64,000 bases of DNA, from contig NZ_JARWAC010000017.1 in the NCBI RefSeq assembly GCF_029846175.1, positions 248,001-312,000 of the forward strand. Reading direction: 5' to 3'. The notes under the pieces were generated by a model. That model had not been told where the DNA came from. It worked only from the letters and a program-made list of their open reading frames with translations, and did no database searches. Within the stretch, counting starts at the first letter, position 1, and each line of letters opens with the position of its first letter. Below are positions 39,408-51,544 of the stretch, in pieces. Origin of the DNA: Sphaerisporangium sp. TRM90804 (lineage in GTDB: Bacteria > Actinomycetota > Actinomycetes > Streptosporangiales > Streptosporangiaceae). The position numbers and the translations under genes were made by a program.

Positions 39408-40108
39408 GCACGCTGACGCCCGACGACCTGATGTCGCTGGCCGCCGACGCCGGGCGCGAGCTGGAGCACGCGCCCGCCGAGGAGATCGTCGCGTGGGCCG
39501 CGAGCACGTTCGGCCCGAGGTTCTGCGTGACCAGCTCCTTCGCGGACGCGGTGCTGGTGCACCTGGCCTCCCGGGTGGTGCCCGGCGTGGACGTGGTGTT
39601 CCTGGACACCGAGCTGCACTTCCCCGAGACGCTCGCGGTCCGCGACCGCGTCGCGGCGACCATGCCGGTGCGGGTGCTGTCGATGCGCGCCGGGCTGACC
39701 ATGCCGCAGCAGGACCGCGCGTACGGTCCCAAGCTGTACGCCGTCGACCCCGACCGGTGCTGCGCCATGCGCAAGGTCGCGCCGCTGGAGCGCGCGCTCG
39801 AAGGCTACGACGCCTGGGCGGCCGGGCTGCGCCGCGAGGAGTCGCCGAGCCGGGCCCGCACGCCGGTCGTGCACTTCGAGCAGGCGCGGGGCAAGGTGAA
39901 GGTCAACCCGCTCGCCCGGTGGACCCAGGCGGAGGTCGACGCGTACGTGGCGCGGCACGACGTGCCGGTCAACGACCTGACCCGCCGGGGCTACGCGTCG
40001 GTCGGCTGCCGCCCGTGCACCCGCGCGGTCGCGCCGGGCGAGGACGCGCGCGGGGGCCGGTGGGCGCTGTTCGACAAGACCGAGTGCGGCCTGCACGGCG
40101 CGCCATGA
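39404..40108 (+). CDS. cysH: Adenylyl-sulfate (APS) reductase
   Basis: A 234-residue PP-loop reductase giving sulfite. It keeps both cysteine pairs that bind a [4Fe-4S] cluster in APS-type enzymes: DRCCAMRKVAPL and GCRPCTRAV. The catalytic cysteine is near the end in KTECGLHG. SSFADAVLVH is the PP-loop equivalent and LDTELHFPETL follows. Cluster cysteines mean APS is used directly, which fits the lack of a CysC kinase in the window. It overlaps its neighbours by 4 bp on both sides. Confidence 0.93.
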   Translation: MSTLTPDDLMSLAADAGRELEHAPAEEIVAWAASTFGPRFCVTSSFADAVLVHLASRVVPGVDVVFLDTELHFPETLAVRDRVAATMPVRVLSMRAGLTMPQQDRAYGPKLYAVDPDRCCAMRKVAPLERALEGYDAWAAGLRREESPSRARTPVVHFEQARGKVKVNPLARWTQAEVDAYVARHDVPVNDLTRRGYASVGCRPCTRAVAPGEDARGGRWALFDKTECGLHGAP

Positions 40109-41046
40109 CCCCCGTCCCGGCATCCCACGTCCTCGCGCCCGGCCGGTCGGACGGCGCCCGCGCGCCCGCGGCGCCCCCGGCCCAGGCCGGTCGCGGCCCC
40201 TCGGGCGGCCCCCCGGCGGAATGGCCGGGAGGAGCCGGCACCGCCCTCTCGTTCGCGGGCGGGCCCGGGGCCCCGGCGCTCGCTGGACGCGCCGGCCGGG
40301 GTGAGGCTCCGGCGGTGGTGCTGGTGGCGCACGGCAGCCGGGACGCCCGGGCGGCGGCGGCGACCCGCGCGCTGGCGCGGTCGGTCGCCGCGGCGCGTCC
40401 CGGGCTCGACGTGCGCGCCGCCTACCTGGAGCACACCGCCCCGTCGCTCGACACGGCGCTCGGGGCCGTGTCGGCCGGCGGTCACCGGGCGGCGGCCGTC
40501 GTGCCGCTGCTGCTGACGGCGGCCTACCACCACACCGTGGACATCCCCTCGGTGCTCGACCGGCTGCGCGCCGGCGGGGTGCCGCTCGCGGCCCGCCGGG
40601 CGCCGGTGCTCGGCCCTGCGCCGGGCGGGACGGCCGACCCGGCGCTGGTAGCGGCCCTGTGCCTTCGCCTCGCCGAGACCGGCAAGCCCTACGACGCCCT
40701 GGTGCTCGCCGCGGCAGGCACGCGCGACGCGTCCGCGCGCTCCTGCGTGGCGGCAGTGGCGACGGCGCTCGGCGAGCGTCTGGGCATGCCCTGCGTTCCC
40801 GCGTACGCCTCCGCGGCGGCGCCCGGCCCGGGCGCGGCGGTCGCCGGACTGCGCGCGCGGGGAGCGCGCAGGGTGGCCGTCGCCTCCTACTTCCTCGCGC
40901 CGGGCCTGCTGCACGACCGCGCGCTCGCCTCCGCGCGCGCCGCGGGCGCGGTCGCCGCGTCCGCCCCCCTGGGCGACGCCCCGGAGCTGGCGGCCCTCGT
41001 CCTGGCCCGCGCCGACGCCGCGGTCCCCCTCGCACCGGCCGGCTAG
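40105..41046 (+). CDS. Sirohydrochlorin ferrochelatase-like (CbiX/SirB) protein
   Basis: A 313-residue protein. The first ~65 residues are a low-complexity Ala/Gly/Pro extension; the chelatase domain then begins at VVLVAHGSRDARAAAATRAL (catalytic His of VAHGSRD), and PLLLTAAYHHTVDIPS has the second metal-site histidines. A degenerate second half follows (VASYFLAPGLLHDRAL). It inserts iron in sirohydrochlorin to make siroheme, the cofactor of the sulfite reductase in the same operon. It overlaps cysH by 4 bp. Confidence 0.85.
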   Translation: MTPVPASHVLAPGRSDGARAPAAPPAQAGRGPSGGPPAEWPGGAGTALSFAGGPGAPALAGRAGRGEAPAVVLVAHGSRDARAAAATRALARSVAAARPGLDVRAAYLEHTAPSLDTALGAVSAGGHRAAAVVPLLLTAAYHHTVDIPSVLDRLRAGGVPLAARRAPVLGPAPGGTADPALVAALCLRLAETGKPYDALVLAAAGTRDASARSCVAAVATALGERLGMPCVPAYASAAAPGPGAAVAGLRARGARRVAVASYFLAPGLLHDRALASARAAGAVAASAPLGDAPELAALVLARADAAVPLAPAG

Positions 41047-41148
41047 TTCCGCCCGCGCGGCCTGGCGGACACGCCGACCGCCGCCCCGGCACGGCGACCC
41101 GGCTCCCGCGTGCCGGAACGGCTCACGCATGGCATCGCTCCCGTGAAC

Positions 41149-41220
41149 GACGACGCGTCCGCGAGTGACGACGCGTCCGCGAGTGACGACGCGTCCGCGA
41201 GTGACGACGCGTCCGCGAGT
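41149..41220. repeat. Tandem repeat, 18-bp unit, four perfect copies
   Basis: GACGACGCGTCCGCGAGT is repeated four times without change (41149-41220). Degenerate GACGACGC/GTGAACGACGAC copies continue to about 41400, filling much of the 394-bp gap between the convergent chelatase and dioxygenase genes. No gene is seen in the gap. Confidence 0.9.
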
Positions 41221-41440
41221 GACGACGCTCCCGTGACGACGACGCGTCCGTGAGCGACGACGCTCCCGTGAACGACGACCGCCGCCGTGAACGACGACTC
41301 GGCCGTGAGTGACGAAGCGGCCGTGAGTGACGAAGCGGCCGGACGTGAAGACGCGTCCCGACGTGAAGACGCGGCCGGACATGACGACGCGGCCGGCGTC
41401 CGGGGGGCGAGTGGACGGCGGCCGCGTCGTCGGAGGGAGG

Positions 41441-42205
41441 TCAGTCGGTCTCGCGCAGCCCCGGCGTGCACTTGTAGCCGAGGATCAGCACGTCGCGCAC
41501 GGCCCGCAGGGCGGGGTTCTCGGCGACGATCGGGGTGACCGCGTGCAGCACCTGCTGGTCGGACCAGAACATCGTGTCCATCAGGTCGTCCAGCGCGAAC
41601 TCGGTCACCAGCTCCTTGCCGTTGGTGTACACCTGCGACAGGCCGCCGGCCGCGTTCGTGCGCGACATGAGGTGGATCGCCCCGAAGTCGACCTCGTCAC
41701 GGTGCGGGCCCTCCGGCGTGGGGTCGCCCAGCTCCTCAGGGGTGGAGATGATGCGGAACTGGTGGCACTGCACGTCCCACGGATGCTCCAGCTGTTCCAG
41801 GGTCACCGGGAACTGGGCGAAGTCGAACTCCAGCAGCGCCGGCAGCAGCGGGTTGGCCAGCGTCGACTCGGTGAGCTGGGCCACCGAGCGTGCGATGCCG
41901 CCCGCGTACTCGTTCGCGGTCATCGACTGGAAGTAGGGCCGGTGCGGCCGCAGCCGGATCGTCCCGTCCTTCGGCAGGTAGTAGAAGCGGTCGTAGCGGC
42001 GTTCCCTGAACCGGGCGCCGTCCTTGAGGTACTTGTCGGTCTCCAGGTGGTCCCACTCGCCCGCGAGCGCCGTCGCGTGCCGGCGCAGCGCCGGGTCGAT
42101 CGGCAGGTCGGCGGCCCGTACCAAGGAGTACCCCTGCGCCCGCAGGTCTTCGCGGATCTCGGTCAGCAGCATTACATCCTCCGGCCACATAATCGGCATT
42201 TCCAT
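41441..42205 (-). CDS. Fe(II)/2-oxoglutarate dioxygenase, BsmA/IDO family
   Basis: A 254-residue protein of the 2OG-Fe_Oxy_2 family (PF10014), whose known members hydroxylate free amino acids such as isoleucine. The iron motif is HRDEVDFGAIH (HxD) with the distal His in SDQQVLHAVTPI; LILGYKCTPG ends the core. Early landmarks are WDHLETDKYLKDGARFRERRYDR, split as WDHLETDKY and RFRERRYDRF. It may hydroxylate the amino acid precursor before decarboxylation. Two SARP-like heptamers lie upstream on its strand. ATG 42205 is assumed; later in-frame ATGs exist. Confidence 0.82.
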   Translation of the reverse strand: MEMPIMWPEDVMLLTEIREDLRAQGYSLVRAADLPIDPALRRHATALAGEWDHLETDKYLKDGARFRERRYDRFYYLPKDGTIRLRPHRPYFQSMTANEYAGGIARSVAQLTESTLANPLLPALLEFDFAQFPVTLEQLEHPWDVQCHQFRIISTPEELGDPTPEGPHRDEVDFGAIHLMSRTNAAGGLSQVYTNGKELVTEFALDDLMDTMFWSDQQVLHAVTPIVAENPALRAVRDVLILGYKCTPGLRETD

Positions 42206-42221
42206 GGAAATGCTTCATGCA

Positions 42222-42254
42222 ACGATCGCACACGTTCACTGATGCCGAACTGAC
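42222..42254 (-). promoter_or_regulatory. Possible SARP-type promoter of the dioxygenase gene
   Basis: Reading leftwards: GTCAGTT (42254-42248) and ATCAGTG (42243-42237), 11 bp apart, then a poor -10 GATCGT (42227-42222) after 9 bp. Confidence 0.35.
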
Positions 42255-42319
42255 ATGTCCGGACCGGGTAAAAAGCCGCCGGACTTTACCCCGGAGCGTG
42301 GCGCCGGATAATCCGGCTG

Positions 42320-42362
42320 GTCAGCCTCTCGTCAGCAGGTCGTCAAGCACACGGTGTTTAAC
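42320..42362 (+). promoter_or_regulatory. SARP-type promoter of the ACP-PKS operon
   Basis: GTCAGCC (42320), GTCAGCA (42331) and GTCAAGC (42342-42348) follow at 11-bp steps; 8 bp later is TTTAAC (42357-42362). The start site near 42369 gives a ~24-base leader with the AAGGGGG ribosome site of the ACP gene. Confidence 0.7.
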
Positions 42363-42392
42363 TGATGCATGCCGGTGAGAAGGGGGAATCCC

Positions 42393-42776
42393 ATGGCGTC
42401 GATTGTCGAACGGCTCCAAGCCCTGCCCGTGTCCGAACGCGCGGTGGTGCTGGAATCAATGGTCGTCGCCGAGTTCAAGGAGACCCTGCTGATGTCCGCC
42501 GACGAGGAACTCCCGCTCGCGGAGAGTTATTTCGAGCTCGGTTTGACGTCGCTGGGACTGACCGACGTGAAACAGCGGCTGGAGTCGCTGATCGGCAAGG
42601 GCATCAGCAGCACCGTCCTTTTCAACAGTCCCACCGTGGAACAGCTCCTGGACCACCTGACCGCGGAGGTCATGCCCGAGCTCTTCGAGAGCCGGCCCGA
42701 GGCGGCCGTGTCCGCCGCGCCGGCCGAGCAGGACGCGCTCTGGGACGACGTCATGCGGTCGCTCTACCAGACCTGA
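42393..42776 (+). CDS. Free-standing acyl carrier protein
   Basis: A 127-residue carrier protein. YFELGLTSLGLTDVKQRLE (short form ELGLTSLGL) holds the phosphopantetheine serine in the usual (D/L)SL context, and STVLFNSPTVEQLLDHL is the family's third-helix pattern. N- and C-terminal extensions make it longer than a minimal ACP. ATG 42393 has AAGGGGG eight bases before it and is preferred to the upstream ATG 42369. It precedes the PKS by 44 bp and probably carries the starter acyl unit loaded by the ligase at 47758. Confidence 0.85.
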   Translation: MASIVERLQALPVSERAVVLESMVVAEFKETLLMSADEELPLAESYFELGLTSLGLTDVKQRLESLIGKGISSTVLFNSPTVEQLLDHLTAEVMPELFESRPEAAVSAAPAEQDALWDDVMRSLYQT

Positions 42777-42820
42777 AGGACGCGCCGGCACCACCGGCTG
42801 TCAACGAGGAGGCGCGGCGC

Positions 42821-47074
<4,254 letters not shown>

Positions 47075-47167
47075 CCCGATGACCCCGGACCCCCGCGGCC
47101 CGCCGCACACGGCGCCGCCTTCGCCGCACAAAGCCCCCGCCGCACCGGCGCCGGGTGGGTGGTGCGG

Positions 47168-47500
47168 TCGGAGGTCGGCGACCGGCGCGGGCCTCCTCGC
47201 GTCGGTCGCCATAGGCGGCGCCGTCTTCGCCGCACGGAACGCCCGCCGTATCGGCGGCGGGTGGGGTGGTGCAGCGGTGGTGCGGGGTCGGAGGTCGGCG
47301 ACCGGGGCCGGCCTGCTCACGTCGGTCGCCGTACGCGGTGCCGTGTTCGCCGCCCAAGTCTCCGCCGTATCGGCGGCGGGTGGGGTGGTGCAGCGGTGGT
47401 GCGGGGTCGGAGGTCGGCGACCGGGGCCGGCCTCCTCGCGTCGGTCGCCATAGGCGGCGCCGTCTTCGCCGCACGGAACGCCCGCCGTACCGGCGCCGTG
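47168..47500. repeat. Tandem repeat, ~120-bp unit, three copies
   Basis: The unit starting TCGGAGGTCGGCGACCGG occurs at 47168, 47288 and 47407 (periods 120 and 119); each copy holds a GCCGTCTTCGCCGCAC-like core and CGCCGTATCGGCGGCGGG. A diverged copy lies before them (47108-47160). The same core recurs in the array at 50687-51100. The 683-bp gap between PKS and ligase shows no convincing gene; an open frame from 47079 merely translates the repeats. Confidence 0.85.
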
Positions 47501-47511
47501 GTGGGTGGCTG

Positions 47512-47547
47512 GACTGGGCGGACTGGGCGGACTGGGCGGACTGGGCG
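47512..47547. repeat. Tandem repeat, 9-bp unit, four copies
   Basis: GACTGGGCG is repeated four times without change, directly after the 120-bp array. Confidence 0.9.
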
Positions 47548-47757
47548 GGTGGTCGGGTGGCTGCGCCGGGCGCCGGGTGGTTGTGCCCGGGCTTGGCCGG
47601 GTGGTTGGGCCGGGCACTGGGGGGCTGGGTGGGAGCAGGGGCGGGCGGGCGGTGGGTGGGTCGGGTCTGTCGGTGGAGTCGGGTCCGCCGCTGCTGAGGG
47701 CGGGGGTTGGTGGTCAATCGAGTAGGCCCGCGGGTGTCGGGCCGGAGACAGGGAGAT

Positions 47758-49353
47758 ATGGACGAGCTTCGTGAGCACACGTTGGGCGCGCGGGCGGCGT
47801 TGCACGCGCGGGAGCGGCCGGAGCATGTGGCGGTGGTCTGCGAGGGGCGGGAGGTGACGTACGGGGAGCTGCACCGGGAGAGCAACCGGACCGGGCACGC
47901 GTTGCTGCAAGCGGGGCTGGGCCGGGGGGCGCGGGTCGGGTACCTGGGGCGGGAGTCGGAGTACTACTACGACATCGCGCTCGGGTGCGCCAAGGCCGGC
48001 GCCGTGCTCGTGCCCATCAACTGGCGGCTCACGCCGGGGGAGATCGACCACATCCTGCGCGACTCGGGGGCGGAGGCGCTGTTCGTGGAGCGCCGGTACC
48101 TCGGCGTCATCGAGCGGCTGCGCGGCGACCTGCCGGGGCTGCGGGTCGTGGTGGAGCTGGACACCGACGAGCACGTGGCCGGGGGCCTCCTCGCGTGGAA
48201 GGCCGGCCTGCCCGAGGACGACCTCGACCCGGGGACCGGCACCGGCGACCCGGTGGCGCAGCTCTACACCAGCGGCACGACCGGGCTGCCCAAGGGCGTC
48301 GTGCTGCCGCACCGCACCTTCTTCACCTTCATCCGCGACATGACCGAGCACGGCGTGGACTGGATCGACTGGCGGCCCGGCGACCGGGGGCTGTGCTGCT
48401 TCCCGGGGCTGCACACCGCCGGGTTCGGCTGGTTCATGCACGCGTTCAACGTCGGCGCCACCACCGTCATGATGCGCATGTTCGTCGCCGACGAGGCGGC
48501 CCGCCTCATCGAACACCACAAGATCACGACGATGTGGGCCGCGCCGGCCATGCTCCGCATGCTGCTCACCGAACGCGGCGTGACCCGGGAGACGTTCGCG
48601 TCCCTGCGCAAGGTGGTCTACAGCGGCTCGCCGATCGACAAGGAGCTGCTGCTGACCTGCATCGACATGCTCGGCTGCGAGCTGGCGCAGGGGTACTCCT
48701 CGGCCGAGGCGGGCAGCTTCGTCACCTGCCTGGCCCCTGGCGACCACCGGCCGGACAGCTCGGTGCTGGGGTCCGCCGGGCGTGTCTGCCCCGGCAACGA
48801 CATCAAGATCGTGCGGACGGACGGCACGCCGTTGCCCGCCGGGGAGATCGGGCGGGTGGTCGTCCGCAGCCCCGGCCACTTCCTGGAGTACTGGGGCCGG
48901 CCCGAGGACACCGCGAAGGCGCTCGTCGACGACTGGCTGTACATGGGCGACACCGGCTACCTGGACCAGGACGGCTACCTCTACCTGCTCGACCGGGTCA
49001 ACGACACCATCATCGTGGCCGGGCAGAACATCTACCCCGTCGAGGTGGAGAACGCCCTGCGGGCCCACCCCGCCGTGGCCGAGGTGGCCGTGTTCGGCGT
49101 GCCGGACGCGCGCTGGGGCGAGGCCGTCCGCGCCGCCGTGGTGCTCGAACCCGGCACGCAGGCCACACCGCGCGAGCTGATGCGTTTCCTGCGCGGGCGG
49201 ATCGCCGACTTCAAGATCCCGACCGGGTACGTGATCGTGGACGCCCTGCCGCGCAACCCCACCGGCAAGGTGCTCCGCCGCGTGCTCCGCGACGAGCACG
49301 CGGGCACGGCCCGGCCGCCGTCCCCCCGCCCTGTCCCGGTAGGCGGGCCATGA
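47758..49353 (+). CDS. Acyl-CoA/acyl-ACP ligase (adenylate-forming)
   Basis: A 531-residue ANL-superfamily ligase. Core motifs: A3 YTSGTTGLPKGVVLPH, A5 QGYSSAEAGSF, A7 YMGDTGYLDQDGYLYLLDR, and the A10 lysine in NPTGKVLRR. It activates a carboxylic acid as acyl-AMP and passes it to CoA or a carrier protein. The pocket sequence (FPGLHTAGFGWFMHAFN) suggests a fatty or aryl acid but does not name it. GGGAGA precedes ATG 47758. It is followed by a thioesterase overlapping by 4 bp; it likely primes the free ACP at 42393. Confidence 0.92.
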   Translation: MDELREHTLGARAALHARERPEHVAVVCEGREVTYGELHRESNRTGHALLQAGLGRGARVGYLGRESEYYYDIALGCAKAGAVLVPINWRLTPGEIDHILRDSGAEALFVERRYLGVIERLRGDLPGLRVVVELDTDEHVAGGLLAWKAGLPEDDLDPGTGTGDPVAQLYTSGTTGLPKGVVLPHRTFFTFIRDMTEHGVDWIDWRPGDRGLCCFPGLHTAGFGWFMHAFNVGATTVMMRMFVADEAARLIEHHKITTMWAAPAMLRMLLTERGVTRETFASLRKVVYSGSPIDKELLLTCIDMLGCELAQGYSSAEAGSFVTCLAPGDHRPDSSVLGSAGRVCPGNDIKIVRTDGTPLPAGEIGRVVVRSPGHFLEYWGRPEDTAKALVDDWLYMGDTGYLDQDGYLYLLDRVNDTIIVAGQNIYPVEVENALRAHPAVAEVAVFGVPDARWGEAVRAAVVLEPGTQATPRELMRFLRGRIADFKIPTGYVIVDALPRNPTGKVLRRVLRDEHAGTARPPSPRPVPVGGP

Positions 49354-50174
49354 CGGGCGGATACTCCAGAACAGACGACTTCGCGGTGACCGGCTCGCGT
49401 CAGGCCGGTCTGTGGCTGCGGCCGGGGGATGTCGACCCGGACGCGGTGGCCCGGCTGTTCCTGTTCCACCACAGCGGCGGCTCTGCCGCCGCCTACCGGG
49501 AGTGGCCGGGGCTGCTGCCCAGCGACGTGGCCGTGCAGTGTGTGCAGCTGCCCGGGCGGCAGGACCGGCGCCACGAGGCCCCGTACGACCGGCTTGAGCC
49601 GCTGGCGGAGGTGCTGGCGGCGGTCATCGGGAGTGAGCTGGACGGGCGGCCGTACGCGCTGTTCGGCCACTCGATGGGCGCCCTGCTGGCCTACCGGGTG
49701 GCGCTCGCGCTGGAACGCGGCGGGTGGCGGGGGCCGGTGTTGGTCGCGGCGTCGGGGTGGGCGCCGGCCGGCTTCACCATGCCCGCGCGCCAGATGCTCG
49801 CGCGCATGAGCGACCCGGAGGTGGCCGAGATGATGCGCCGCCTCGGCGCGCTGCCGCCGGAGATCCTCCGAGACGCGGAGTCGCTGGCGCAGGCGGTGCG
49901 CACGATGCGGGCCGACTCGGCGGCCTGCGCGAGCCATCGTGACGACGGCGCGGCCGTCGGCTGCCCCGTGGTGGCCTACGCCGGCCGCCACGACCCGCTG
50001 GTCGCGCCCGAGGCGATGGGCTCGTGGGCGAGCCGCACGCCGCACTACCTGGGGACGCGGACGTTCCCGGGAAACCACTTCTTCATCCGCGGCCAGGAGC
50101 CCGCCGTCACGGCGGACCTGGTCGCGCTGCTGCGCCGGTACGCGGCGCCGCGACAGCCGCACGGGAGGACATGA
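49350..50174 (+). CDS. Type II thioesterase
   Basis: A 274-residue alpha/beta-hydrolase of the GrsT/RifR editing class: LFLFHHSGGSAAAYREW, VQLPGRQDRRHE, the nucleophile elbow ALFGHSMGALLAYRV, Asp in AYAGRHDPLVAPE and His in FPGNHFFIRG. It removes stalled or wrong acyl groups from carrier proteins, or may release the product since the PKS has no terminal TE. It overlaps both neighbours by 4 bp. Confidence 0.93.
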   Translation: MTGGYSRTDDFAVTGSRQAGLWLRPGDVDPDAVARLFLFHHSGGSAAAYREWPGLLPSDVAVQCVQLPGRQDRRHEAPYDRLEPLAEVLAAVIGSELDGRPYALFGHSMGALLAYRVALALERGGWRGPVLVAASGWAPAGFTMPARQMLARMSDPEVAEMMRRLGALPPEILRDAESLAQAVRTMRADSAACASHRDDGAAVGCPVVAYAGRHDPLVAPEAMGSWASRTPHYLGTRTFPGNHFFIRGQEPAVTADLVALLRRYAAPRQPHGRT

Positions 50175-50626
50175 TGACGCTCACTCCGAACCAGCTCGCC
50201 GACCGGTTCGTCGCGTTGTGGAACGAGCCGGACGCCGAACGCCGGCGCCTCGGCGTGGTGGAGCTCTACGCCCCGGACGCGACGTACGTCTTCTACCGCC
50301 GCGACCCCGTGCACGGCCACGAGGCCATCCTCAGCCAGATCACCTACACCAAGGAGCTGTACGGCCCGATGGGGTACGCGTTCCGCTCCTCGCACAACGC
50401 CATCGGCCACCACGGCGTCGTCCGGCTGAACTGGGTGATGGTGCGGGCCGCGACGGGGGAGATGGAGATGGCGGGCCAGGACGTGGTCGTGCTCGACGAG
50501 GACGGGCGCATCCGGACGGACTACCAGTTCCACGACAGGCTGCCGTCGTCGTTCGCCTACAACGACGGCTACGAGGAGCACGGCAGAGCCACCCGCCCCG
50601 CCCGCCCGACCCCCGTACGCCCTTAG
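50171..50626 (+). CDS. SnoaL-like (NTF2-fold) protein
   Basis: A 151-residue SnoaL/NTF2-fold protein (LADRFVALWNEPDAERRR, VVELYAPDATYVFYRRDPVHGHEAI split as ELYAPDATYVFY and PVHGHEAIL, NWVMVRAATGEMEMAGQDVVV), with an extended Pro/Arg-rich tail. It ends a ligase-TE-SnoaL operon. Homologues act as cyclases, isomerases or binding proteins. ATG 50171 or 50174 can start it. Confidence 0.8.
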   Translation: MMTLTPNQLADRFVALWNEPDAERRRLGVVELYAPDATYVFYRRDPVHGHEAILSQITYTKELYGPMGYAFRSSHNAIGHHGVVRLNWVMVRAATGEMEMAGQDVVVLDEDGRIRTDYQFHDRLPSSFAYNDGYEEHGRATRPARPTPVRP

Positions 50627-50686
50627 CGAGGTCTCCCCAGCCGAGCCGAGGACGCAGAACCCCCCGGGCCGCCCGCCGCACCCGGC

Positions 50687-51100
50687 GCCGTCTTCGCCGC
50701 ACCACACCTCGCCGACCCGGCGCCGGGGTCGGGTATGTCACCGTTGGAAGCAAGCCGCCTCTTGGGGCGCCCGCCGTACGCCGGCGCCGTCTTCGCCGCA
50801 CCGCGCTTCGCCGACCCGTCGCCGGGTCGGGCATCTCCTGGTTGGAAGGTAACCGCCCGCTGGGCCGCCCGCCGTACGTGGGCGCCGTCTTCGCCGCACC
50901 GCGTTTCGCCGGCTCGGTGCCAAGGTCAAGCATCTCTCACCGCTTGAAGGGAACCGCCCCTTGGGCACCTGTCGTACGGCGGCGGGGTCGGGCATGTCAC
51001 CGTTGGAAGGTAACCGCGTCCTGGGGCGCCCGCCGTACGCCGGCGCCGTCTTCGCCGCAGCGTGTCTCGTCGATCCGGCGCCGTGATCAAGCTCTCTCGT
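50687..51100. repeat. Interspersed/tandem repeat, ~99-bp unit, four copies and a fragment
   Basis: The core GCCGTCTTCGCCGC occurs at 50687, 50786, 50884 and 51045 (steps 99, 98, 161), each preceded by CCGCCGTACG-like sequence and followed by GTCGGGCATNTC and TTGGAAGGTAACCGC-like segments. A shortened unit lies between the last two. The core is shared with the 120-bp array upstream. The whole 918-bp gap to the TetR gene shows no convincing gene. Confidence 0.85.
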
Positions 51101-51150
51101 CGTTGGATGGGGACCCGCCTGGGCTGTCTGTCGTGCGGGGGGTCGGCTTC

Positions 51151-51206
51151 GCCGTGCCGTGCCGTGCCGTGCCGTGCCGTGCCGCACCGTGGCTGGCTGG
51201 CTGGCT
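51151..51206. repeat. Microsatellites (GCCGT)6 and (GGCT)4
   Basis: Six copies of GCCGT (51151-51180) and four of GGCT (51191-51206) lie at the end of the repeat region. Confidence 0.9.
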
Positions 51207-51544
51207 GGGCGGTGGCGGGGGGCGGGGAGTTCACCGTTGACGGGGAGTCGGCTTGTGGGGGCCTGGCGTGGGGTGGGGATTCGCCGTGCCGGGGCTCGAT
51301 GGTCCGGGTCGGGGGCGGGTGTCTCACCGTCGACAGGGGACCGCTCTGTGTCCAGGGGGAGGGCCGGTGGTCCGGGCGTCGGAGGGGAGAGTCCTCCGGC
51401 CGGGGAGTGGTCGTCGCGCGGCGGGTGTGTGCCCCGGGCCCCGCGCCCGGGGGGCCTCGCCGTGCGGTCTTGACGGAGGGGTCTGGCGGGTCTGGGTGAC
51501 GTGGCTCCTTCGTGTGTTCGCCGGTGGGGTTGCCGGTGGGTGGG

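Noticed and set aside
47079-47453. An open frame starting just after the PKS stop
   Set aside because: It only translates the 120-bp repeats (recurrent RRSATGAGLL segments), with no ribosome site and no family.
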